In this document: in pieces, positions 28,300-35,405 of the stretch
Layout: each line of letters starts with the position of its first letter
How positions within the stretch are numbered: the stretch's first letter is position 1
Source: Sphingobacterium zeae
Lineage (GTDB): Bacteria > Bacteroidota > Bacteroidia > Sphingobacteriales > Sphingobacteriaceae
Direction of reading: 5' to 3'
DNA length: 64,000 nucleotides
NCBI RefSeq assembly: GCF_030818895.1
Contig: NZ_JAUTBA010000001.1
Coordinates: forward strand, 1,612,001 to 1,676,000
Position numbers and translations under genes: made by a program
The notes under the pieces: model-generated
What the model was told of the DNA's origin: nothing
Databases searched by the model: none
The model's input: only the letters and a program-made list of their open reading frames with translations

Positions 28300-29626
28300 A
28301 TGAACGCATTTGAAATAATCGGTGGAAAACCGTTAAAGGGAGAGATTATTCCTCAAGGAGCAAAAAATGAGGCCTTACAGATTCTTTCTGCAGTTTTGCT
28401 GACAGAAGAACCCATGACCATCAGTAATATCCCAGATATTAAAGATGTCAATAAGTTGATCGATCTGTTAGGAGCGCTAGGTGTTAAAATCAATCGCATT
28501 GATAAGGATACCTATGTTTTTTGAAGCTAAAGATATAAATATAGACTATTTTCAATCACCCGAATTTAAAGAAAAGGGAGGGGGGTTACGGGGCTCAATT
28601 ATGATTGTTGGCCCTTTGTTGGCTCGATTCGGCAAGGCAGCTATCCCAAAACCGGGGGGCGATAAAATTGGCCGTAGACGATTGGATACACATTTTTTGG
28701 GCTTCGAAAAACTGGGGGCCAAATTTATTTACGATCCTACCAATCATTTTTTTAATGTTGATGCAACAGCGCTAAAAGGAAGCTATATCCTATTGGACGA
28801 GGCTTCAGTGACCGGTACTGCCAATATTGTAATGGCTGCTGTATTGGCGAAAGGCACGACAACCATATACAATGCAGCCTGTGAGCCTTATTTACAGCAA
28901 TTATGTAAGATGCTAAACCGCATGGGAGCAAAAATATCCGGTATTGGATCTAATTTGTTGACCATTGAAGGTGTAGAACGTCTCGGCGGTACTTCACACC
29001 GTATGCTGCCCGATATGATCGAAATTGGTTCTTTCATCGGATTGGCAGCAATGACAGGTTCTGAAATCACCATTAAAGACGTCTGTTTTGAAGAACTTGG
29101 CGTTATCCCATCTGTATTTTCGCGCTTGGGTATCAAGTTTGAACTGCGTGGTGACGATATTTTTATTCCTTCACAAGACTCTTATGAAATTGATACTTTT
29201 ATAGATGGATCTATTCTGACCATTTCGGATGCACCTTGGCCAGGCTTTACGCCAGATTTATTGAGTATAGTGCTCGTGGTGGCAACGCAGGCTAAAGGTA
29301 ATGTATTGATTCACCAAAAAATGTTCGAGAGCCGTTTGTTCTTCGTCGACAAATTGATTGATATGGGGGCTCAGATTATCTTGTGCGATCCGCACCGCGC
29401 TACTGTTATTGGATTGAACAAATCACACCACCTGAGAGGTATTGAAATGACTTCCCCTGATATCCGTGCCGGAGTATCCTTACTTATTGCAGCCTTATCG
29501 GCAAAAGGAAAGTCGGTGATACATAACATCGAACAAATTGAACGTGGCTATCAAGATATCGAAGAGCGCTTACGGAAATTAGGTGCAGATATTAAACGTA
29601 TCGATGCCGAACCAAAGGGACATTAA
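28300..29626 (+). pseudogene. murA: UDP-N-acetylglucosamine 1-carboxyvinyltransferase, with one-base frameshift
   Basis: MurA adds enolpyruvate to UDP-GlcNAc, the first committed step of peptidoglycan synthesis. Codons 1-74 (from MNAFEIIGGKPLKGEI) end in TGA at 28522-28524, and the rest continues in the +1 frame to 29626. Removing one T from the six-T run 28517-28522 restores an uninterrupted protein of about 441 residues, DTYVFEAKDINIDY across the junction. MurA is essential and no second copy is seen here, so a sequencing error is the leading explanation; a true mutation or slippage is possible. The catalytic loop reads PGGDKIGRRRLDTH: Asp (codon 28661-28663) stands where most bacteria have the fosfomycin-targeted Cys. 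Confidence 0.9.
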
Positions 29627-29656
29627 ATAATCTTATCAGCCCGAATGACAAATCGA

Positions 29657-29694
29657 AGAAAAAGAGCTCCAGATATTAATTCTGGAGCTTTTTT
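29657..29694 (+). terminator. intrinsic terminator of murA
   Basis: AGCTCCAGA (29665-29673) pairs with TCTGGAGCT (29681-29689), followed by TTTTTT, about 40 bases after the stop. Confidence 0.88.
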
Positions 29695-29724
29695 GTGATA
29701 TATGCCCCAAATAAGGTAAATTTG
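29692..29724 (+). promoter_or_regulatory. promoter of the 29753 lipoprotein gene
   Basis: TTTG (within the murA terminator T-run, ending at 29695) and TAAATTTG (29717-29724) are separated by about 21 bases, fitting the Bacteroidota promoter pattern 29 bases before the ATG. Confidence 0.5.
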
Positions 29725-29752
29725 TACAAAATACATTTAAACAAAAATAGAT

Positions 29753-30685
29753 ATGAAAAAATATCTAATAAAGTCTGGCCTATTTCTCCCTTTATTTGGC
29801 CTATCACTACTTTTTTATAATTGTCAATCTTCTACCCCCAAAGAAGTTAAATTTCACGAAGAATCAAATACAACAACTGACATCCGTTCTTCAAAACGTA
29901 TCAATGCTGCGGTCATCGAACAAAAAGTTACCTTTCCGAATATGCCTTTTGCTGAACTCCTCAGGTTGATGAATCTGAATAAAGAGAGCTCACCTGCCGT
30001 TCTGTGGAAAACGATATCCACACTGCCCGAATCTCAAAGAAAGGAGGCCGATAGCTTTGATATAGGAAATCCCCTCCAACGCATGGAACTTATGCTTGTT
30101 CCCTTACGCAAGATGGAAATTAGATTTGATCAACAACAAGCAAAATCCATTGCTGAAGGTTTAACCTATCAGTTGCAAAATTATGTGAATTACAGTAAAG
30201 GTACAGGAGAAGGCTTTTTAGCAAATCGAGAAAATGAGGATATTAATATTTCCCTTAACTTTCCAGAGGGAATTTCCCATGAATTCGCCAAAGTGCAAAT
30301 ACGAATAAATCCCAAAGACTATATGATCGACAAAACGGGGAAGACAAAAGTAATTGCCGGCATTACCTGCCAACAGGCCATTTACAATAAAATTGATCCA
30401 AAGGATAAAGCACTTCCTAAATTTGTCATTTGGAAAAGTCCACGGATTCCAAAAGGAATTAATAGGCTGCATCCCTATGTGTTTGATGAAAACGAAGGCA
30501 TTCTCGAAATTGATGCCTATCTTAAGGATGACGAAAATTCACTACTGCGTTTTACAACCACAGCTGTCATTGAAAAGCAATTTGGACCCAAAGAATTTGA
30601 AGTGACAAAAACGCGTACCAGGGTTGATGGTTCCGGTGATCAAAATAGCCTCGAACAAAGGGTGCTTGATGTCGTGTTTCATTAG
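29753..30685 (+). CDS. putative lipoprotein of unknown function
   Basis: 310 residues with an N-terminal hydrophobic segment ending in SLLFYNCQSS; the Cys near residue 24 is a plausible lipidation site although the preceding Tyr-Asn is not an ideal lipobox. The body is mixed alpha/beta with no motif I recognise; the middle contains MIDKTGKTKVIAGITCQQA. The gene ends in TAG just 2 bases before the left end of the IS element, so the reading frame is intact but the insertion separates it from the terminator at 32083-32119. Confidence 0.65.
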   Translation: MKKYLIKSGLFLPLFGLSLLFYNCQSSTPKEVKFHEESNTTTDIRSSKRINAAVIEQKVTFPNMPFAELLRLMNLNKESSPAVLWKTISTLPESQRKEADSFDIGNPLQRMELMLVPLRKMEIRFDQQQAKSIAEGLTYQLQNYVNYSKGTGEGFLANRENEDINISLNFPEGISHEFAKVQIRINPKDYMIDKTGKTKVIAGITCQQAIYNKIDPKDKALPKFVIWKSPRIPKGINRLHPYVFDENEGILEIDAYLKDDENSLLRFTTTAVIEKQFGPKEFEVTKTRTRVDGSGDQNSLEQRVLDVVFH

Positions 30686-30687
30686 TA
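30685..30687. repeat. target-site duplication, left copy
   Basis: GTA directly before the left inverted repeat; the same GTA follows the right end at 32072-32074. A 3-bp duplication is usual for the IS3 family. Confidence 0.7.
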
Positions 30688-30712
30688 TGACTAGTCCTGA
30701 AAAATCGATACA
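30688..30712 (+). repeat. IS terminal inverted repeat, left
   Basis: Begins TGACTAGTCCTGAAA and ends ATCGATACA; 22 of 25 positions agree with the reverse complement of the right end. Confidence 0.88.
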
Positions 30713-30741
30713 GGTTTTCAGTGATTAAAAATAAATAATTT

Positions 30742-30777
30742 AAACAGTAGTAGCCGATAGGTTGCTACTGTTTTTTG
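30742..30777 (+). terminator. plus-strand hairpin at the IS orfB end
   Basis: AACAGTAG-TAGCC pairs with GGTTG-CTACTGTT (two G-U pairs) and is followed on the plus strand by TTTTTTGTTTT. It would stop transcription entering the element from the lipoprotein side. Confidence 0.55.
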
Positions 30778-31603
30778 TTTTATAAGTTCTGAAGTTCATG
30801 TTTGATTTCATGTGCATCTGATTTGGAGTTAGCATATGATTAGACCAATGTGGTCTGTCATTATTATAGATATCGATTGCTTCAGCTACGATCTGCTTCA
30901 TCAAATGTAGATCTAAATGATAGGTATCAATCATGAACTCTTGTTTGAGTATACCATTGATTCGTTCAGCGATGGCATTTTCATAAGGATCAGAGTTTTC
31001 TGTCATACTGCACCTGAGCTGATACTTGTTTAGGTAATATTGGTATTCTTCTGCACAATATTGTACTCCTCTATCGGAATGATGGATTAACGGCTCGTTT
31101 GTTTTTCTTTGTTTTTGTGCCATTTTTAGTGCTTTTACAACATGCGGTGTGCACATGGTCCGCGAGACCTCAAAGCCAACAATTTTTTTCGAATAGGCAT
31201 CTGTAACCAAACTCAGGTAACAGGGGCTTTCTCGCTTCCCTATGTAAGTGATATCACTTACCCAAACCTGATTGGGACGGCAAACAGTCACTTCTTTAAT
31301 AATATTCGGATATTTTCTAAATCTATGATGTGACATAGTGGTCGTATGATAGCTTCTTTTAGGTGTAATTAACAAATGGTTGGCGCGTAAAATATCAAAG
31401 AATTTGTCTCTGCCCACTTTTAATGCCTGTAGCTCCCTTGCCAATATATGGTAAAGTTTCCGTGTGCCTATTCTTGGCTGGGTAGTGCGTATTTCATGAA
31501 CTAAGTCCACAATTTTCCCGGGCTATACCCTGGCTCCTCACTATACGTTTGATCCTTCGATAATACACCTGCCTGTCTAACCCGAACAATCCACAAGTAA
31601 AAC

Positions 31604-32032
31604 TTAGGCTTTCTTGTTTTTCTTGCCGGAAACGATTGATTGCGCGGGTTTCAAGTTTTTTCTTACGTCGATTTTATATTCTTTTTCTGCAATATCGATC
31701 ATCATGTCAAAGATGATCGCTTTGGAATCAGCGATGTGATTCTGATGCTCAAGTTTAGCCTTTTGCTTCTCCAGCAGTCTGACTTTGGCTTCCAGTTCTA
31801 AAATGCGCTGTTCTGGTGACTTTGCCATATTGGATGGTATTTGGTTCTCCCAATCAAAGTTACCATATTTTTTTAACCAATTGCGAATAGTGCTATCTCC
31901 CTGGATGCCATACTGTTTTTGTGCTTGGGAGAGTGTCAATTTCCCCGATTCAATCTCTTTAACGACATTCAGCTTCAATGTTAAAGTGTAATCACGCTGA
32001 GTCCGCTTTACATAATTTGTTCCTTCTTCCAT
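31604..32032 (-). CDS. IS3-family transposase orfA
   Basis: 142 residues from the ATG at 32032 (MEEGTNYVKRTQRDYTLTLK); the frame stays open further upstream but that would run through the IS end. A helix-turn-helix (KLTLSQAQKQYGIQGDSTIRNWLKKYG) that binds the terminal repeats is followed by a leucine-zipper-like coiled coil (PEQRILELEAKVRLLEKQKAKLEHQN) for oligomerisation. The C-terminus contains the AAG AAA AAC slippage codons where ribosomes would move into the orfB frame to make the fused transposase. Confidence 0.88.
   Translation of the reverse strand: MEEGTNYVKRTQRDYTLTLKLNVVKEIESGKLTLSQAQKQYGIQGDSTIRNWLKKYGNFDWENQIPSNMAKSPEQRILELEAKVRLLEKQKAKLEHQNHIADSKAIIFDMMIDIAEKEYKIDVRKNLKPAQSIVSGKKNKKA
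31616..31621 (-). promoter_or_regulatory. programmed -1 frameshift site, orfA to orfB
   Basis: The minus strand reads G AAA AAC in the orfA frame (A5C run). Slipping back one base puts the ribosome into the QEKQESLSFTCG frame of orfB, the normal way IS3 elements make OrfAB. Confidence 0.6.
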
Positions 32033-32046
32033 AACGATTCTTTTTG

Positions 32047-32071
32047 TGTATCGATATTTCAGGACGAGACA
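32047..32071 (-). repeat. IS terminal inverted repeat, right
   Basis: On the minus strand begins TGTCTCGTCCTGAAA and ends ATCGATACA. Followed by the GTA duplication at 32072-32074. Confidence 0.88.
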
Positions 32072-32074
32072 GTA
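32072..32074. repeat. target-site duplication, right copy
   Basis: GTA, matching 30685-30687. It forms the first bases of the long palindrome around the terminator at 32083-32119. Confidence 0.7.
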
Positions 32075-32129
32075 CGTCAAATAAAAAACGGAGTTGATCA
32101 ATAATCAACTCCGTTTTTTATTTTGACGT
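32074..32129. terminator. long bidirectional terminator
   Basis: A perfect 16-bp stem (32083-32098 with 32104-32119, core ACGGAGTTGAT) with a 5-base loop and A/T runs on both sides. With one bulged base the pairing extends outwards through ACGTCAAA and TTTGACGT to about 24 bp. It ends DUF5606 on the minus strand and, before the IS insertion, would have ended the lipoprotein gene on the plus strand. Confidence 0.88.
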
Positions 32130-32138
32130 AGGTAAAAT

Positions 32139-32543
32139 CTACATTAAAGGAGCAGGAGCTTCTTCTTCAAATAAAGGAAATTCTTTGATAATATTATACC
32201 AAGTAATCACCTTTTTAATATCCGATGAATAGACACGAGATTCATCATGGCCGGGAGCTACTTCACGGAAGAAATTTCTCAACGTTTCGCCATCTGATTT
32301 CGTATCCGGTAAAGCAATTCCTTTCTCTTTGATCGTTTCAAAAATATTCAATAACCGAATTTCTTCTTCTTCACCATAAATTGTGATGTCTTCCAAAGTA
32401 GCCATTTTTGTCGAAGATAAACTGACTACGGTTTTAATTTTTGCCTGATCAAGGGTTTCTAAAATAAAACCTCCTTTATTTTGTCCAACCAATTTGAACA
32501 ATCCTGGTTTACCAGTTACGGATACTAATGCTCTTAAATTCAT
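32139..32543 (-). CDS. DUF5606 family protein
   Basis: 134 residues starting MNLRALVSVTGKPGLFKLVGQ, matching the Bacteroidota family DUF5606 (a small N-terminal beta-barrel followed by helices). The function is unknown; the N-terminal part resembles RNA- or ribosome-associated small barrels, but this is weak. It follows the cyclophilin gene by 26 bases and is probably co-transcribed with it. Confidence 0.82.
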   Translation of the reverse strand: MNLRALVSVTGKPGLFKLVGQNKGGFILETLDQAKIKTVVSLSSTKMATLEDITIYGEEEEIRLLNIFETIKEKGIALPDTKSDGETLRNFFREVAPGHDESRVYSSDIKKVITWYNIIKEFPLFEEEAPAPLM

Positions 32544-32569
32544 TTTAACTATATTTAAATCTCCAAGAA

Positions 32570-33028
32570 TTAATCTTCAATAACTTCAATTGATAAGATG
32601 CGGTCACCCTGTCTGATATCGTCAACGATATCCACATTCTCAGTTACCTTTCCAAAACAGGTATGGTTACGATCCAGGTGAGCAGTGTTATTGCGGCTAT
32701 GGCAGATGAAAAACTGAGAACCTCCTGTGTTACGGCCAGCGTGTGCCATGGACAATACACCTCTATCGTGATATTGGTTTTCGCCAGTAAGTTCACAGTC
32801 AATTTTATAACCAGGACCACCTGTTCCCGGTATGCCTGCGGCACCTTCTCGTGAATTTGGACAACCACCCTGGACCACAAAATCAGGAATCACTCGGTGA
32901 AATGCTAATCCATCATAATATCCTGATTTAGCAAGTTTGATAAAGTTAGCTACTGTATTTGGAGCATCAGCTGTGTAGAACTCCACAGTCATGTCGCCTT
33001 TTTCTGTTTTAATGATCGCTTTACTCAT
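32570..33028 (-). CDS. peptidyl-prolyl cis-trans isomerase, cyclophilin type
   Basis: 152 residues from MSKAIIKTEKGDMTVEFYT; an in-frame TTG two codons upstream is less likely. The cyclophilin core is complete: GLAFHRVIPDFVVQGG (catalytic FHRVI arginine), GVLSMAHAGRNTGGSQFFIC, HLDRNHTCFGKV. It speeds proline isomerisation during folding. No signal peptide, so cytoplasmic. A TATCTTTG promoter element lies 24 bases upstream of the start. Confidence 0.94.
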   Translation of the reverse strand: MSKAIIKTEKGDMTVEFYTADAPNTVANFIKLAKSGYYDGLAFHRVIPDFVVQGGCPNSREGAAGIPGTGGPGYKIDCELTGENQYHDRGVLSMAHAGRNTGGSQFFICHSRNNTAHLDRNHTCFGKVTENVDIVDDIRQGDRILSIEVIED

Positions 33029-33051
33029 ATTCAAAAAATTTTTATGAAGTA

Positions 33052-33059
33052 CAAAGATA
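33052..33059 (-). promoter_or_regulatory. -7 promoter element of the cyclophilin gene
   Basis: The minus strand reads TATCTTTG, a match to TAnnTTTG, 24 bases before the start codon. Confidence 0.5.
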
Positions 33060-33192
33060 ACGTTTCAGAGTGAAATGTGAAGTAAATCCCCATTGCCATT
33101 TTTTTTTAATTGATAGATTGTTTATTTCTCAGGATATTAAGTAGCTTTTTTTGTATATTTATGTACGCTAGCCTTTTATAACTTAACTGCAA

Positions 33193-33891
33193 ATGTCAAA
33201 CTCGTACAAACTAGTCATTCGGGATTGGGCTGAGGCCGATCGCCCGAGGGAGAAACTTTTGAAGCAAGGTCGTAGGGCACTTACAGATGCCGAATTATTA
33301 GCGATCTTGATTGGCTCTGGATCCAAAAATGAAAGTGCCGTAGAATTGTGTCGGCGTATATTAGCTGATGCCAATAACAGCCTGCAGACACTTTCCACAA
33401 TGGATGTCGCAGAACTGAGCAGGTATAGAGGCATAGGAGAAGCAAAAGCCATTTCCATTCTTGCCGCCTTGGAGCTCGCTCGTCGCAAAAACGAACTGCC
33501 CGCCGAAGAGCGTAAACAGGTGACCAGCAGTCGCTATGTATATACCCTTATGAAACCGATATTACAGGACCTTCCGCATGAGGAATTTTGGACAATGTAT
33601 TTGAATACTGCATACAAAATATTGGACAAGCAGCTCATTGGCCGTGGCGGTAATGATTTTACGCCAGTTGATGTCCGGATAATCTTACGAACGGCAATCA
33701 GCCTCAAAGCACACGCCATTATACTTATTCACAACCATCCTTCAGGTACTCTGTATCCGAGCAATGCTGACAAAATCCTGACGCAAAAAATTGTCGAAGC
33801 CTCTAAAATTATGGATATTAGAGTTGCCGATCATTTAATCTTTACCGATAACGGCTATTACAGTTTTAAAGATGAGGGTATCATCGACTAG
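33193..33891 (+). CDS. radC: RadC/YsnA family JAB-domain protein
   Basis: 232 residues: an N-terminal helix-hairpin-helix-like part (LSRYRGIGEAKAISILAALELARR) and a C-terminal JAB/MPN metal-binding domain with HNHPSG and the downstream SNADK, which give the H-x-H-x10-D zinc signature. Long annotated as a repair protein, the true activity of the family is unsettled. Its end overlaps the frame upstream of the methyltransferase gene. Confidence 0.92.
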   Translation: MSNSYKLVIRDWAEADRPREKLLKQGRRALTDAELLAILIGSGSKNESAVELCRRILADANNSLQTLSTMDVAELSRYRGIGEAKAISILAALELARRKNELPAEERKQVTSSRYVYTLMKPILQDLPHEEFWTMYLNTAYKILDKQLIGRGGNDFTPVDVRIILRTAISLKAHAIILIHNHPSGTLYPSNADKILTQKIVEASKIMDIRVADHLIFTDNGYYSFKDEGIID

Positions 33892-33907
33892 TTATAGTAT
33901 GCTTAGT

Positions 33908-34657
33908 ATGGACAAAAATAGTATTGATAGATTCACAGACAGGGTTGTCGATTATGAAAAATTTAGACCCAATTACCCCAAGGAGATTATTCAGGTGCTA
34001 AAAGAACAGATCGGGTTACATAAGCAATGGTTGGTCGCCGATATTGGCAGCGGCACCGGTCTCTCTACTCAACTCTTTCTCGAAAATGGAAATAACGTTT
34101 TTGCCGTAGAACCCAATCGTGAAATGCGTGAATCTTTATTGCATCATTTTAAAACCTATAGGAATCTAATTGCAGTGAATGCCACTGCCGAAGACACAAC
34201 CATTGAGTCCGGATGTGTTGATCTTATTTTTGCCGGACAATCGTTCCATTGGTTCGACCGGCAGGCATGTCGAAAAGAGTTTGACCGTATTCTTTCTGAA
34301 AATGGACATATGGTAATCGTCTGGAACCAGCGCGATCCCTCGGATGCCTTTCAGCAAGAGTATGAACACTTTTTACGCAGTCATATCCCCAGTTATCAAC
34401 CGGTCAGCCACAAAAATATTAGTGATGACGATCTTAAACACTTTTTTGGAACCCGGGCAATGAAAAAGATAACTTTGCCAAATCAACAGATCTTAGACCT
34501 CCGATCTTTTTTGGGAAGAGTGCGTTCATCGTCCTATTTCCCAAAAGAACAAGACAAAAATAAAACGTTGTATGATGATCTCCGTATTCTCTTTGATAAG
34601 TATGCAATATCCGATCGTATCGTATTTAGGTATATAACTGAAATATATATCAGTTAA
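33908..34657 (+). CDS. class I SAM-dependent methyltransferase
   Basis: About 249 residues from the ATG at 33908 (MDKNSIDRFTDRVVDYEKFRPNYP); an ATG at 33899 is also possible. Motif I is VADIGSGTGLSTQLFLENG, followed by VFAVEPNREM (acidic motif II) and FAGQSFHWFD, the layout of the UbiE/Methyltransf_11 group. The opening FTDRVVDYEKFRP is seen in small-molecule methyltransferases of this kind. The substrate is unknown. It starts 16 bases after radC and is probably in the same transcript. Confidence 0.85.
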   Translation: MDKNSIDRFTDRVVDYEKFRPNYPKEIIQVLKEQIGLHKQWLVADIGSGTGLSTQLFLENGNNVFAVEPNREMRESLLHHFKTYRNLIAVNATAEDTTIESGCVDLIFAGQSFHWFDRQACRKEFDRILSENGHMVIVWNQRDPSDAFQQEYEHFLRSHIPSYQPVSHKNISDDDLKHFFGTRAMKKITLPNQQILDLRSFLGRVRSSSYFPKEQDKNKTLYDDLRILFDKYAISDRIVFRYITEIYIS

Positions 34658-34803
34658 CTCAGACACCAGAATCTGTAAGGCCTTTTTAATTACATAGGAA
34701 CTGAAAAGTGAAATTATCTTTAGTTAAAGATGTGTTAAACATGAGGCGCTAATGAGGGGATGGCATTTTATTTGGACGTAATTCAACGAAACAAAAAAGA
34801 GAT

Positions 34804-35286
34804 ATGTTAGGAGTTGAATTAAAAATCTTTAGACGTTGCTTGCTTTTGGTGCTGATCGTAGTAGGCGGGATCCATAGTGTAATAGCGCAACAGATGCATG
34901 CTTTTTATAACTCAGTACCTGAATTTCATGGCGTATATCGTTGGTTAGATCCATCCTTCCCTTTAAACCCACTGGTCGATAGGGGGAATCTTAATATAAT
35001 TCACGAGGATTATACTGAAAATCAAAATAAAACGATAAGTGCAACCGACAAAAAGCATTTTAAAGGGAGGGTGAGTGACCAGGTATATGAAGGTTCGGAA
35101 GTGATCAGTAGCCCCGCAAAATCAGCTGGAAATATCACCTATAGTTCCTCCAGCTCAACCACTCGGTATCGCGTCGCTATCGATCGACGCATAGACGAGC
35201 AATACCGCGGCAAACCTGTATTTGTAGATGCCAAAGGAGTAAAATATATAATCGATTCGAAGTACAGAAAACAGATCGTAGAATGA
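34804..35286 (+). CDS. exported protein of unknown function
   Basis: 160 residues with an N-terminal signal peptide (hydrophobic LLLVLIVVGGIHSVIAQ, cleavage likely after IAQ). The mature part has no recognised domain; it is Ser/Thr-rich around 113-120 (SSSSSTTRY) and ends with YIIDSKYRKQIVE. An ATG start at 34804 follows AAAAAAGAG. No homologue is known to me. Confidence 0.55.
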   Translation: MLGVELKIFRRCLLLVLIVVGGIHSVIAQQMHAFYNSVPEFHGVYRWLDPSFPLNPLVDRGNLNIIHEDYTENQNKTISATDKKHFKGRVSDQVYEGSEVISSPAKSAGNITYSSSSSTTRYRVAIDRRIDEQYRGKPVFVDAKGVKYIIDSKYRKQIVE

Positions 35287-35337
35287 TGGCTAAGGGACGG
35301 TAATAGCTAGTTCGTCGCTGTGCGATATACGATAAAG

Positions 35338-35375
35338 AAGGCGGATAAATTAACAAAAGGCGGATAAATTAACAA
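35338..35375. repeat. 19-bp tandem direct repeat
   Basis: AAGGCGGATAAATTAACAA occurs twice head to tail (35338-35356 and 35357-35375) in the intergenic gap between convergent genes. Confidence 0.85.
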
Positions 35376-35405
35376 AGCGTTTAAGATAACACATGAAAGC
35401 CAAAG

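Larger units (their letters stand above)
30740..31621 (-). pseudogene. IS3-family transposase orfB, frameshifted
   Basis: DDE integrase-type transposase. The frame entered by -1 slippage from orfA reads QESLSFTCGLFGLDRQVYY and on to RSQGIAR, then is lost; the catalytic part continues in another frame as IVDLVHEIRTTQPRIGTRKL to the stop at 30740. One extra base in the CCCGGGAAAA run (31513-31522) explains this. The retained catalytic domain has the D,D-35-E triad: D in WVSDITYIG, D in HHSDRGVQY, and E in NAIAERINGILKQE with 35 residues between the last two. The hairpin at 30744-30771 lies in the last codons. As with murA, a sequencing error is possible. Confidence 0.85.
30688..32071 (-). mobile_element. 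complete IS3-family insertion sequence
   Basis: A 1384-bp element bounded by 25-bp terminal inverted repeats that match at 22 of 25 positions, begin with TG and end with CA in the family manner, and are flanked by a GTA duplication. It carries orfA and orfB in the usual -1 arrangement on the minus strand with a slippery A5C at 31616-31621. orfB has a one-base disruption, so the copy may be inactive as read. It sits between a plus-strand lipoprotein gene and the convergent DUF5606 gene, at the edge of their shared terminator. Confidence 0.92.

Noticed and set aside
28505..28530. Programmed frameshift in murA
   Set aside because: A run of six T residues could allow slippage, but there is no stimulatory structure visible and MurA is not known to use one; sequence error is simpler.
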